Origin: Escallonia rubra | Lineage: Eukaryota > Streptophyta > Magnoliopsida > Escalloniales > Escalloniaceae | Direction of reading: 5' to 3' | DNA length: 64,000 bases | Assembly (NCBI GenBank): GCA_033065855.1 | Contig: JAVXUO010002348.1 | Location: 186,001-250,000, forward strand | In this document: positions 1 to 13,230 of the stretch, piece by piece | Numbering within the stretch: the first letter of the stretch is position 1 | Layout of the letters: every line of letters starts with the position of its first letter | The notes under the pieces: generated by a model | Databases searched by the model: none | Seen by the model: the letters and a program-made list of their open reading frames with translations, nothing else | What the model was told of the DNA's origin: nothing | Position numbers and translations under genes: made by a program

Positions 1-174
1 ATCGTCCTCCAACCCCATATATAGTGACAATTAATAGTCACTAAATATTTCTAGTGGCTTTTTCGCTAATACTTTCAATGACAATTCTTAACAGTATTTT
101 TTTAGCGTCACTAATTAAAAGTCACTAGAAACATATGGCAACCATTAATCGTCGCTATATGAGGGGTAGGAGGA
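1..174. mobile_element. Foldback MITE-like element at window edge
   Basis: The first ~60 bases (TCCTCCAACCCC from 5) match the reverse complement of the last ~60 (GGGGTAGGAGGA ending at 174) along most of their length. The shared part includes TATAG(T/C)GAC(A/G)ATTAAT and TTTCTAGTG. The two arms nearly meet in the middle. The left end may continue beyond the window, so no target-site duplication can be assigned and the superfamily is open. Confidence 0.6.
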
Positions 175-1523
175 AGATTCCTTCAACCGGGGTAGCAGCC
201 AATTTTTTTCCATAATAATAATGGTTACTTCTAAATGGTGATAACGAGGGGGGTGTGAAATCGCCAGTTCTTCTGAAAGTTTAAGTTAGAATTTTCACGC
301 GAATAGATAAATCAATAAGATATTAATTAAGGTGCACCTCCAATCCACCAACTACACAAAAAAGGGATTAATTACGCAAGTGGACAGAAGAGAACCGAAA
401 AACTCGTGTAAAGAGAGTTTTGATACCATTTAAGTTACTAGTTACTCTCAAAATTTAAGTTACTGGATAATTGACCAAATAATGTTATCATACTCTAACA
501 AAGGGGTGTTACAATCCTTTTTCGAAGAGAAAAAAAATATATTTAACATATTTAAAACTGTAACGTACATTATTGGCATCATTTTTTAATTACTTAAAGA
601 ACTTCGATCTTGTAAGGTCTTGGTTTCATGTAACTATGCATAAAGAGCCTCGACTTCCTGTGGTCTTTGGTTTGTCTTTTCAAGTACAAACGGTGCTCAC
701 ATGTGAGGGAGCATTTCAATTATTTGATAGCTTTCTTTACCTTCCTACAGAGAAGTTTACTATTACCACCATTTTCTTGCATTTCATTGGTCAAAACGAT
801 CATATAAGACCTTCGGAGAACTTTGTATACAACAGTTCTAGACGGTCGTAATCAATGGTATAAAACCACCCAACCGGGCAAGACATAGTTGAATTTTCAC
901 TTGCTTTTTAAGCATCCTCCCTTGTCACTTGTGGCAGTTTTCTTCACACAGTTGTTTACATAAAAATTGTCAGCATTTCAGTAATCCAAAGAGAACCCAC
1001 GAGTGGATCACTTGAGTAAGTAGCAACTTTCAGTTTATTTTTCGGTAGGTTTACAGTAATTGAAACTCAGTGCTTGACTCCCGGAAAAAGACTTTCAACT
1101 TGGCAAATTAATGCACATGTTTATTGACAGGGGTGAGCAGTGAAGTGAAAGCTGCACAACCAAGCTCCACGAGAATCAAATCTAAAGAGGAAATGCATCA
1201 AAAGTGTTCTACATAGTTAAGAGCAAGAACATTTGTAACTTCTGATAGTTGTCGCACTCAATCCGCCAACTACAGTCTACAGTGATAAGTAACAAAAAAA
1301 AAAAAAGTGTCTTCTGTCTGATACATCTCCAAAACCTCAAGAAAAGAACGGGGGAAGAAGGATAAATAGCAAGGGAAGTTTCACAAGCATCATACGGTAT
1401 ATAAGTGGATGAAATGGGTTTGAACCTATTATACAGCAAGCTCGGAATATGATCCTTTTTATTGCAAGCTGGTGAACGGCAACTTGGAATATAGAATGGA
1501 CAGTGACAAGAGAAATGCTTGGC
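175..1523. other. Intergenic, downstream of VHA-C; no gene recognised
   Basis: This stretch includes the VHA-C 3' untranslated region immediately below 1524. The open frame at 573-851 has no recognisable domain and no splice or family support. No RNA gene or repeat structure was recognised. Confidence 0.5.
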
Positions 1524-4500
1524 TCAGATGAGATTTATAGTGAAGGAGACATAAGGATGCGCATCAGCATCACCTCCAAAACCGCCCATGCCTCCTTCGT
1601 CGTCAGTTTTCCAGAACGTGCTGCAGTTGCATTGTATTAAACAGATAGTATCAACAGAATAAACCAACAGTCATTAATTTTGACAGAAGTCAGACAAGTT
1701 CTTGTGGCCTTAAAACAACTGAAAGAGTGGGCCAACCCTCAAAACTCGTCTTCAGGAGAGAAAGAGTGGCACAGGGGACAGTTATCCAGAACTTTCAGCC
1801 TCAGAGAGAGACTCCCAACTGTATAGAACACCTATGGACCACCTAATAAGTAGGCGATATGGGATACTGAACCAAAGGCAGGGCACAAGATTAATGTTCT
1901 CTGCTGTTGAGCCTTCTATAAAGATGGGAAACGGTCTATATGACTAATCTCTTAACAAGACTATTTCGTGCTTATCACTGCTTAAGATAGAATAACAGTC
2001 AAGAATGCCAATGCTAAGAGGTAACAACAAGGATATCAATTATCTATACTAAGAGATTGCTCCACAACAGACCCTTAAGGATACTTTAGCCTGGCTCATT
2101 GTGTTATTCCACCATTGTTACTTTCTGCAATCTATCATTGCTATTTCAGCTGGCTTAATCTTTATAAACTAACGATAAGCAAACTAGAAAGCACAATTAC
2201 CTGTTTGAACTGTCACACATGCCCTCTAAGATGGATCTTACTTTCTTCTCACTCTTCACAGAAGGCGCCAACACAACAGACTGAAATCGAGCAAAAAATT
2301 GTTTTTAAGCCAAGATATTTAGGTAGAAAACCTAAACAAAGAAGAAAACATTACTTTCCAAATAGATATTAGCGTGCAGCTCGATTACCAAGAATGATGG
2401 CGGCAGCCCATATCTCAAAATGCTCTCTCCAAACACACGTACAGCACAAAAGTGCATCCAAGAGGTGAAAACCTGCAGGAAAAATACATCAAACCGAAAT
2501 CTTGAAACATGCATACTCAATCACTTCTAAAAATGTAAAATAATAGAAACGATGTAATGATCACAGAAGTGATTCGAAAGAGGAAGCAACACTCTGGTGA
2601 CAAGAACACGAGTGTTATCATCATCCTTGTAATACAGGCATTTAACTGTCTTTTGGGTAGCGCAGTAGCAGCAGGTGTTATTCCATGTTTTTTTGGCAGG
2701 GCAGACAAGTGGTGAGGTGGCAGTACATGTGTCTTATTTGCAGATGACACGCTGGTCTTATTGGAGGCGGAAGAGTGGGGGCTGTGTTATCTTTGGATGG
2801 TTTGCTCCTCTTCGAGGCATGCTCCAGTCAGAAGCTCAGTATTTGGTTGCGAAATTGGTTCCCTATCTTAGACTTCCTTTGGGTGCACCCCTAAGGCCAT
2901 GGCGGTAAGGGTCCTGTTACTGAACGCTTTGAAAGGAAATTTTTGGAGCGGAAGTGCCAATATCTGTCCAAAGGACGTCGGTCAACTTTAATCAAGAGTA
3001 CCCTTTCAAGTTTGCCAACTTAAAATCTTTCCATGTTGCCTATTCTAGTGCCAGTGGCAAAGAGCGCCTTCCCAAGTGAAAACAAAAAGTACCACCTAGT
3101 GAATTGGAAGACTGTATGTTCCCCCTTTCAACGCGGGAGGGAGGAGAGAATGAGACATTCAATGGTTCCTTGCCAGGTAAGTAATTATGGTGTTTACATG
3201 AAACAGAGTGGAGCTTTATGGAGAAAGGTGCTTGTAGCTAAATATGGTGAAGGCGCAGGATATTGGGAGCCCAATGAGGTTCCAGTTGCACTATGGGGCA
3301 AGCCTTCTAAAGGGCATCTCCAACGAATGGGAAGTGTTTCACCATTTTTGTTCGTTTTAAGGTGGGTGATAGGACAAGGGTGGGTTTTGGTTCCACGACT
3401 GGTGTGGTGTAGGGTGCTTAGGAGCGAATTTCCCACTCTCTTTTTGCTGGCTAGGATAAAGATGCCTCCATCAAAGATTTGACTAGGGCTTTATGTAATG
3501 CTAGAGTTTGGACCCTTCTTATCAGATGGAATCTTCAAGACTTCGAGATGGAGCCGATGAATAGACTGTTTGAATTAATAAATTCTGTGCAACAGGCGGG
3601 AGAAGGCAAGGATGTGGTCGTGGAAAATAAGATTCCAACAGATGCTTTGAGTTGCACTATTTGTTTGGTAGGCTTCTTGGTCTTGGATTTTGACAACTAA
3701 TAATCTGTGGAAAAGAATGAAGTATTATATATCTACGTCAACATTGTGTTTCCAACAGAAAGGACAACCCGCTCTTCAGACTCCAGCTTGTATAAGAGCC
3801 GTGGCAAACTGTCTTTGTCGCCACGTGTTTCCCCGCATAGCAATACTCATGTTATCCTATTTAGCTCAATAACTGTCTTTGTTTGGTCAAACGATTTAAT
3901 GCCTTCGAATGATGATGGAGTGGCACGTCTGTGATTGAGTTGGTAAGCTTAAACTTTTGGTTTCCTATGACATTGTCAGGAACAGACACCCTCCAAAGTC
4001 CAAACTAAAGTTGTTATAAAACCCTCTCACCCTCTGTGGCTACTGGATTGGAATGCACCAATCTAAACCCTTGCCGTTTGGCCTCCCGACAACTCAGCCA
4101 ACTAATGGCTGTTCAATTGACTTGTGACCTTCTCAGGAACCCACACCCTCCAAACTAAAGTTGGTATACAACCCACTCACCCTGTGCATCTGCAGGAATG
4201 GAATGCACCAATCCAAACCCGCGCCGTTTGCGTCAAGACAAACATAAAAGGGGAAAGAAAACTACAAGAAAGTCCAAGTTGAAAACTAGCTTAGCTTAAT
4301 CAATGATCCCTAGAAATCCAGCTTTTGCATTCCCTATTTCTGAAGTTAGGAAGTTGTTTAAAACTGTTGCATATATATGGTTCTTAAACGTGCCGCTGGT
4401 CTGCCCTTGACCAGAATCTCCCCAGGAACTGTGCAAAATTAATAGCTATGAGATGTTCTTAGAAAAGCATTTTCTTCACAATTCCTTGCAGAAAGCCATG

Positions 4501-7500
4501 TACCAATAAACTCAGCCAGCATTAGTTTTGTGGACTAGAAGCTTATATGCCCACTTAGTAAATAGTCTAATTGTAGTACAACCATAATACAACATCACAC
4601 AAATAATTCAGATGCTTCTCAGATAACGAAAGTACCTCGCCATAACTGGTATAGCACCATTGCAGAAGGGAGCTTCTTAATGAATCCTGGTCTTGCATCA
4701 ATTTTTCTAGCTCCTGTTTGCGAGTTTCTTGTGTCTCTGAATTATAATCAAAATCACGAATCTGAAATAACACATGGAGGGTCAAATACACGCCCTATAA
4801 GAAGAGACCTTCCCCAATTTGCTACAAGAAGTCACAGATGCACTTTATTAGAAGACACCTTCCACCAAAATTCATGTTCTTCAGATTTGCTAAACAAGTA
4901 CAACGACATAGCAAGATACAGCAAGAAAGTGCAAACAATGACAGACAACCAAATTTTAGGAATATTCTCCAGCAATGGGCAAATTGAAGGACAAACTCAC
5001 CTGAAAACCTCTTTCGCGCGCCTTACTTCGAAAGTTATCAGCATCACGGTGGAATAATGTCACTGTATAAAGAGCATATTCATTGTCCTCGTGTAGCTTC
5101 TTGGAGGATCTGGGGACCTAAAACAATTAGTTCAATCAAAAAGTAGAATTTGCTGAGCTAAAACAACTACTTCTGCCAACAAACGAAAAAAGTTAAAAAG
5201 ACCACAAGTCTCGTATTCTGGAGTAAGGAAGAGACAAAACTCTTAACTTCTGGCAGATATGCAGCGCATCTACCACACCCCTCCGCAGAAAATACGAAGG
5301 ATCGTTGACAACAAAATGAGTTTAACACTGCAAACAGTATTTAGATTTTTACCACATAGGACGTGAGTGTCTCATAACTGGATAACCAATCCTTCTGAGA
5401 ATACTTGGGAACAACAGCAAGGAGTGTCACTAAGTGTTCTGATGTAATCAGATCCTGTGGCTTGACTATTCCGGAGAGGTCACGAACAGCTAAGCTGGAC
5501 AAGCAAAACATTAATCAGCCACAATGTACAGAAGTATTACAGTGCATAACAATCTTATGCACAAACCAAAAAGGAAATGAAAGTCATCCCGAAAAAAATG
5601 CTGTAAACCACCCACAGTCCCACCTTCAGGAGAACAACATAACACCCCCAAGTTCCAACCCTACCAAGGCGTGGTTATCGCTCAGTGCTAAACACTCGAA
5701 CACCAATAATTGGCAAGCCCTTAGTACCAATGATTTTCCCACCAACCTTCAATGATTTACATGATTGGTTAATCTGATGCATGATCGAGGAATTTCTTTT
5801 CTAGTGTTATAGGGGCTGAGTTGGCAGGCTAGTTGATTTCTCGTTGTGATCACCAGTCTCCTCCGCCTATGTTGGGCTTTTATTGTCATAACCTTTATGC
5901 ATAGCCTATCCCAAGCCCAGATAAAGGAGGACGGTTGTAATTAGGTTGACAGCCAGCGTTAAACACAGTCATATTCCATGAACATGAAGACCAACTAGTT
6001 TGGGACATATGCTTTGATATGATAATCACCATCTTTCCCTCTTCTTGTAACCGTGACGCATGTTCTACGAGATTTGGCTGTCTCAGGGTAGGTCAGTCAA
6101 AATTATCCTTAAGATCACATTGCCTTTCGTTATTCCTTTTCTCTCTTCGGCAATTCGGTTGCTCTGGCAACTGGCATATTGCCTTTTGTTACTGATAATA
6201 TTTTGCTGACAATTTATAAATATTCTAGGTAAGCGGAATACGTGTAGAGTCTTGTCCATGGGCTCCCTAGCTTCTTTCCTCTTACTCTTGGTTAGTTGAG
6301 GCATGTCACTGGCATGAAGGGGCATACCCTGATGATACATGTAAACATCTAGCTCTACAGACCACAACTTCTTCATTACCTCGCAGTAATTGCCGTCAAA
6401 GAAAATGGAGATAAATTTTAAAATTGATATTGCAATGATATCTAACCCCCTCCCTTGCTCGTTCTCAGAGACAAGCATACAAACCAACCAGTGTGTAAAT
6501 GCTGTATTAGCACATGAATGAACGGACAAAAAGTAGCATACCAAGCACCAGATCCCATAACATATATACAGCATAATCATGGCACTCATGTCATACCTTC
6601 CTGTCTGCTTTCTATTTATGGCGTTGAGTTGACTCCGCACATTGTTATGCTCAGCAACACGAACCTATGACAGATGATCCAGATAATCATTAACTGCATG
6701 GAAGAGGCTCCAGAAAAACAGAGTCGTACTTATTACAACCAAAGTTTGTATATTTAGCCAGGAAGATTATGTAGCAAATATTCCTTTCTACCAGGGAAAA
6801 AGCATTCAGGTTTTTGACCTAACGCAGAACTCCAACTAAACCCAACGGTCACCACTAAATGAATTAATCATACAAAATTGAGCAGGGCTGGCAAAAAATC
6901 ATCTATAATGAAGCATCACCATGCCACAGATTGTAATCAACAACATTGCACATAGTGAGTGACTTTTGAGTAGCTCTTCAAGCAATAGCATAATTGGCAG
7001 CATAAATGCTAAAACCAAGTATGTCGACTCAAAAAGTGCCGTCTCTTCGTCCAAATAAACCAGATATTGATGTTTACTGGTAGCATTCATTTAGAGGCTT
7101 CAGACATGGACTTTGATGCATCTAACTGGCAAAAACTGCCTCAAGTTTCAAGTTCTCTCCAATGTATGCACTTCCTATTCATATTTCGCTGGAGACGGAC
7201 TTCTTGATCACAACTAAAGCTTCATGAAAAACATAGACTGCGCAACAACTGGTTTGGTAGCATTTTGGGGTGACAGAAACACAAAAGACAACGGGTGTAC
7301 ATCTCTGTGTATATGTAAATCTAATCTTGAAGGTTGCTGTATATATCTCCAATTCTCTTAAACGTCCTTTACATATCCAACATTTGGAAAACAATTCTTT
7401 TTAAGTAGGTAGTCAACATCTCCAACACTCTGAACTTATCAATAAATGGTTTCACTTTATGGAGCGGGAAGCCAAAATGATGAAACCTGTTGAATGATTA

Positions 7501-10500
7501 GTGATTACGGCTATATTGCCAAGCCCTCACTACCAATCAGGACGCAGACGACCATATCCCTTTTTTGAGTCTACCCCCTAATTTCTACATAATGAGCATG
7601 ATTGCTGAAATGCCCATTAATTTCCTATCCTTACGGTACTCTGAATTGGTGTTCTGGGAGAATTGACTATATCCACAATTGTACCCAACCTCAATGGCTG
7701 CCATTTTCATCAAAACCAACCTCAACCCATCCAACATGATGATACTAGCTTATTGACGTAGAGGGAAAATAAAGAGGGCCTAGGCCTATTCCTTTGATAT
7801 GCAGAGTCGTTGCCTGTTTGATCTTTTCATTCCTAATTGTTTGAATGCTACACATCAGACTTGCTCAATGACGGACACGCCATGCAATTTGCCACTGTGC
7901 ATTTTTCTCTTTCATTCTATTATTTACCATTACTCCTTTTCCTCTGTCCTAATTTCTCATTGTCGTCGTTCTTGCTGTGACATGGTTGCCGAAGCTCATC
8001 TTCCAACTAGGAATGAAGACCTTCGAATTTTTTACGAGGGTCGCATGTTTCGGCTGGTGGGAAAAGGCACAGGGGTTGTCGGAGAGGGAACAAGCTAGAG
8101 TGCTCCATTAGTTATGATGGCAAGAAGAAAGGGGAGAGGAGTTTGACGGTGAAAGGGGAGGGTGTATCTGGAAAAATTCTTTTTCAATATGCGGTCTGGA
8201 GCATATCCTGAAATGTGTGGGGCCTTAATAGCAGGAGAAAAAGAAGAGTTTGCATTCAAGAAACAAAAACGGAAGTTATGACAGCCACAGATAATCGGAG
8301 GAGGTGGAGGGGCTGATCCGGTCTCTTTAGATGTTGTTGGGGCTTCAGGCGGTATTTTATTGATGTGGGACAGGAGCATATTCTCAAGAGTCAATGTTAT
8401 GCGTGGCTTGTTTTCGGTTTCATGCTTTCTAAAATCGGTTGATGAAGATTTCACTGGGATTTTCTCAGGTGTTTATGGTCCGGGCAATGTGATTGATAGT
8501 GTAGTTTGTTGTTAGAATTAGAAGCAATACATTGTAGATGCAGAAGACCTAGGTGCATTGGAGACTTCAACGTTATAGGATTTCCTGGCTAGAGAATTGA
8601 TACCAATTCTTTCTCCCGCAATATGCTAGAATTTGATTAATTTAGTAGGGTGGAACTTGTTGATCTTCCATTGGAGGGAGGCACGTTTACTTGATCTCGC
8701 GGCACTAGGGATCCCTCTTGTTCCAGAATTGATAGATCTCTTAATTCACCCAAGTGGGAAGAGAGGTTCCTGAGGTTACTCAAACGTGCTTACGCAGAGT
8801 GATCTCTCATCATGTACCTTTGCTCTTGGACAACGGCAGTGTTCGGCGAGGTAAGTCGCCCTTTAGATTTGAAATATTTAGCTTCTTCAGCTAGGTTTCT
8901 TGGACTTGGTCCAGGGATGGTGGGAATGGTATGAGGTAGACAGAAATCTGAATTTAGGCTTGGCCGGTAAGCTGAAACTTTTGGAGAATGATCTAAAAAA
9001 GTGGAATAAGGAGGTGGTAGGCAGGTGGAGTCAAGATTAGCAAGAGTTTGAATGCTATTTAGAACCTGGACGCTTAGAAGGGGGTTCATGTGTTGCACGG
9101 GAAGGAGATGGATAAATGATTGGAACTAAAAACCTAAGCTAATAGATCGTTTCATCAGAGAAAATTTCTTGGCGACAAAAATCTAGAGGTTTTGGGTACA
9201 AGCATGAGACAGACACTAAATTCTTTCACAAAAGAGCAAACTCACATATGAGGTCTAACCAAATTAGGAAGATCATTGTTAGTGATATGGAATTTCTGGA
9301 TGAGAGGGCAGTGAATGAGACCATTGTTGGTATCTATCGGAGTTTTGTTTCAGGATGAAGATCACGTAAGGCCGAATTTAGATGGCCTTGATTTCAGTAT
9401 TCTTGGCTGAGATGATGCTGTGATTACCGAATACCCGTTTATCGAAGAGGAGATTGTGACAACATTGGAACCTATGTGTAGGGATAAGGAGCCAGGAACT
9501 GGTGGCTTTAACGTGGCGTACAAGCACTGCTGACAGGTGATAAGGGCTGATGTATTAGACATCTTTCATGGATTTTTTTAACTTGGAAGATTTGACAGAA
9601 GCCTTAACACAACTTTCATTTCATTGTTCCCCCAAAAGGGAGATGCGGTGGAATTAGAGGTTTTCGTCCTATTAGCTCAGTTGGCAAGGTAAATTAACTT
9701 ATTTCCAAGGTTTTCGCAAGCAGGCTCAAAGGGTGATAGCCTCGGTAATTTCCGAGTCTCAAAATGCTTTTGTCGGGGGTAGACAAATTTTAGATGTGTT
9801 TTTGTTGTGAATACAGCAGGTGCTCCTCCTGGTTTGATTTGCAAACTGGATGTGGAAAAGGCATATGATCATGTTAACAGGAATTTCCTTTTATACTTGC
9901 TTGAGAGGATGGGGGTTTGGGACAGAGACAGGGGCTGGGTTGGAATTTGCATTTCTTCTACCAGATTCTCTATCTCTCTATCTTGATCAATGGTCCACCA
10001 GCAGGTTTCTATCCTTCTTCTAGAGGTATTTGACAACGATACTCCTTGTTACTTCCTCTTTTCTTAACCGTTACTGAAGCTCTAAGCAAATTTCTCAAAG
10101 TTGCAGTGATGGGAGGTTTCTTTCAGGGTTTTCTCGCCGGGCAGGATGCCTCAATTAGGGTGGTAGTGTCACACCTTTTATTTGCAAATGATACCACTTT
10201 GCTTTGTGACACTGATATGTCTCCATTAGATTATATTCGACTGCTGCTTTTATTCTTTTGCACGTGCTCACCTCTGAAAATCAATGTAGCCAAGAGTGAA
10301 ATTATTCCCGTTGGGATTGTCGCGAATGTTCAGTCCTTGACCATGTCTTTTGGCTGTAGAGTTGGGAGGCTTCCATGTACTTACTTGGTACTTCCTTTGG
10401 GTTAGTTGTTTAAAGGTAAAGCCTGTTGGAGTCCAGAGGTGGAACCCTTTGAGAAGAGATTGGCAGATTGGAAGAAACAGTACCTTTCCAAAGGTGGTCG

Positions 10501-13230
10501 CCTTACAGTTGTTAAGAGCACCCTTTCCAGCCTCCCGTCTTACTTTATGACTTTCTGGTGATTCCGGTTGCTGTTGCAAAAAGCTTAGAGAAGCTAGAGA
10601 GAGACTAAGAAGCTTTGGAGAAAACGGAATACCATTTGGTTAAATGGGAGGAGGTCTACTTACCAATTCGCTGAGGGGGGGCTTGGGGTAAAGAACTTGG
10701 TTACCTCCAATATGGCAATTTTCCGGGAATGGTTATGGAGGTACATGAGGGAAAGAAATCCATTTTGGAGGAAGCTTGTTGAGGGAAAGTTCGGGACGGG
10801 TGTGAATGAGTGGTCTCCAGATATGGTTTGTAGATCTCGTGGTTTGAGCTTAAGGTGGCATTTGCAAGGGGTGGCTAAGCTGTAAAGAGCACTTCGTTTC
10901 TCCATTGGACATGATAGTCGGGTTCGTTTTCGCAGATGTATGATGCAGTGATGAAGAGCTGTATATGCTTTCCCTGCCTCGTTCTGTACTGCAGCAAATA
11001 AGGAGGCTTCTGTGGAGGACATGGTTCTATATGTAGGCAGTGACTTCGTGTGGAAATTGGAATCTGCTTTTTAGAAGAAACTATAATGGACTGGGAGCTT
11101 GATTCGATCCTCTTTCCTTGAGCGCTTACAGCCTGTGACTTTCTCTCGAGGTGAATTAGACAGGGTGGTACAGAAAGAAGACAGCAGGGGTTTTTTCTCG
11201 GTTCCTACTTTCCTCTCGTGATAACTCTTCTTTTCCATAGAAAGAGATTTCACGTTCGACAAACCCTCTTAGAGTGTCTTTTTATTTTATTTTTCCTTTG
11301 TAGACTGCTAGAAATTCCGTGTTAACTGGGGTATATTGAGGAGGAGAAAAAAGGTTTGTGTGAACTGGCATTTCAAGTGCAAGAAAAGCTGGTGCATCGG
11401 TGCTCTTAAATTGTCCAATAGCCAAGCTTGTGTTGGGTTTGGTGTTCGCTCTATTGGGGGTTGCATGGGTCACGCCAAGATCTGTTGGTGATATGTTAAA
11501 GGCTTGGTCCCTGTACAAAAAGAGACGGTGTCCGCAAGCTAACCTCTTGATGTTAATTCCTCCGTGCATTTTTTCGTGTTTATGGAAGGAAAGCAATAAC
11601 AAAGCTTTTGAAGGGTTGGAGAGTTCTATTTAGAATCTAAAGGCTATTTTTTTTTTTTTTTTTGTAATTTAGCGTTCTAGGCTGCAGAAAGTGTTACTTC
11701 CAAAATGAGGGCTTTCTAGATTTTTTGGATATTTTTACGCTTTCTATAGGTGGCAGATTTCTTTATTGTTTGGGTACATGGGTTTGCCCCCTATGCCATC
11801 TTTTTAATATACTCTTCACCTATCAAAAGAAAAAAAAGAAAAAGAACTTTTATCTTAAACACTAAGCAAGTTTCGCGCATCACTTGCAGATTCAAAACGG
11901 AACTTTACAAAATCAGTGGTGACAGATGGAGCTGCTATCAAATCGCAGAGTTTCTTAGCCTCTAGCTACCCTGACATTCTCGAGTGGCCAACCAACGTAA
12001 AGACTGGCCCCAAAAACCTAAATCCAGAGTAATTCAAATGCTGACTAAATATCCTTATCTTCATTCTCACAGACACCCAAATTCAAGTTAGTTCTCTGTT
12101 ATATGTCTAACAATTCAAGTGCTTCATCTTTGGCCTATCGCTACCTCTTCTATCCCATTAACTTATCCTAGTGACTTCCTCAGTAGAGCAACCAAATGCC
12201 TAAACTGAATACAACCGCCTCATCTTCTCCTGAGTTGGTGCCACACCTGCCTTACAAAATACACTCATTTCTCATCCTATCATCCTCTGTTTGTCTACGT
12301 ATCCACCTTAGCCTTCGCATTATATGCAAGTAACTCTAAATTGTAAAGTTTCAGACAATTGTGTCAATAAGAGTGGGCAAATAAAACTAACATGTGATAG
12401 AATCCTATATAGGAGTGTAATCATTTAGAAAGTGTTTTTTCCCTTCCAATAAACAGATATGGACACGCATTAGGCAAAAGCACAAATCAACATATATACA
12501 ATAATAACGCAATAAAATGGCAGGCATGACTTGATATACCTTAAGATCGTCCTCTATCTTGGCTACTTGTACGTGAATTCCATCAACAATCTCCCTAAGC
12601 GGCGACATTGTCGGAAACTTCGCCTCATCCCACACAAATCTACAATGATATTTACGTTAAGGAAAAAAAAATTGTTAAGAAAAAAAAAAGACGAAAATCC
12701 TTCATTCGAAATTGAGATCATTATGATGCCATTACCTGGTGAGGTAAGAGTCAACCGGGACCCCATCGACGGACAGCGAGCTACTGAGGATGCCGGAGAC
12801 CTTCTCCAGATCCTCGATCTGACGTCGTATCTTGTGCGACACCCCTTCAATGAAGCTATTCGACTGCACAATTACACCAATCAAGTCACATTAACTTATC
12901 AGCAGTTCAATAATGCCATAAACAAGAAAGTGAGGGACCGAAATGGAAATTTCACCTTCAAGAGGTCATCGCTGAGTGCGAGGAGCGAATCGAGTGTTCC
13001 CACACGTAGATTTGGGATGTTGAACTGCCAAATTCGGTCAAAGAAAATTCTTCAAAATTCAGAGCAGATCTCTTAATAAATTACTCTGTGTGTGTGTGTG
13101 TGCGTGCGAATTTTACCCGGTATAGAGGGGTGTCGAAGGAGTGCTTGGATATGGATTCCTGGAGGCGGCTCCAGAGGGAAGAAGCAGAATTTTGGACGGG
13201 GAGAGAGACTACCCAGTATCTTGTCGCCAT
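1524..13230 (-). CDS. VHA-C: V-type proton ATPase subunit C (VHA-C/DET3), 11 exons, 374 aa
   Basis: Exons in transcription order: 13230-13117, 13024-12956, 12863-12736, 12639-12540, 6664-6597, 5494-5353, 5117-5001, 4761-4636, 2472-2389, 2280-2201, 1620-1524. All introns have GT/AG ends and phases close, including codons split as Arg104, Ser160 and Ser343. The product begins [12 protein letters not shown] and ends [11 protein letters not shown]; 374 aa matches the ~375 aa of Arabidopsis DET3. Recognisable blocks are [12 protein letters not shown] (~107-118), [15 protein letters not shown] (~151-165), [11 protein letters not shown] (~278-288) and [11 protein letters not shown] (~292-302). From family knowledge, subunit C is a peripheral-stalk/collar subunit whose reversible release controls V-ATPase assembly; partial loss in Arabidopsis gives the det3 phenotype. 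Intron 4 (5.9 kb) and intron 8 (2.2 kb) each hold an antisense LINE. A possible AATAAA signal lies at 1463-1458. No frame break was seen in any exon. Confidence 0.96.
2665..3700 (+). mobile_element. 3' fragment of an L1-type LINE in VHA-C intron 8
   Basis: The reverse transcriptase core is readable as [17 protein letters not shown] (~2730-2780), with the F-A-D-D catalytic motif intact. YLRLPLGAP and [19 protein letters not shown] (~2870-3020) follow, then the C-terminal block [13 protein letters not shown] (~3215) and LRSEFPTLF (~3420). Several frameshifts separate these pieces. The endonuclease and 5' RT are missing, so this is a truncated copy of the same broad family as the intron 4 element and in the same antisense orientation. 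End points are approximate. Confidence 0.82.
3960..4240. repeat. Imperfect direct tandem repeat in VHA-C intron 8
   Basis: Two ~120-bp units occur at about 3975-4085 and 4130-4235. Both contain CAGGAAC, ACACCCTCCAAA, AACTAAAGTTG, CTCACCCT and GGAATGCACCAATC in the same order. The copies differ by scattered substitutions and small gaps. The unit is not recognised as a known element. Confidence 0.65.
8100..11846 (+). mobile_element. Degenerate L1-clade LINE in VHA-C intron 4
   Basis: Translation in shifting frames gives plant L1 ORF2 in order. The endonuclease shows [11 protein letters not shown] (~8338) and GVYGPG (~8470). Reverse transcriptase shows FRPISLVGKV-like sequence (~9660), [13 protein letters not shown] (~9757), [11 protein letters not shown] (~9846) and [11 protein letters not shown] (~10170), where the catalytic F-A-D-D motif has become F-A-N-D. 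A region like the RT zinc-binding C-terminus ([20 protein letters not shown], ~10480) follows. Many stops and frameshifts make it inactive. The 3' end is probably the A-rich tract at 11826-11846, after a short sequence typical of plant L1 tails. The 5' end is not sharply defined. It lies antisense to the host gene. Confidence 0.88.

Noticed and set aside
573-851. 92-codon open frame downstream of VHA-C
   Set aside because: No family resemblance, no splice-compatible partner and base composition like the flanking non-coding DNA.
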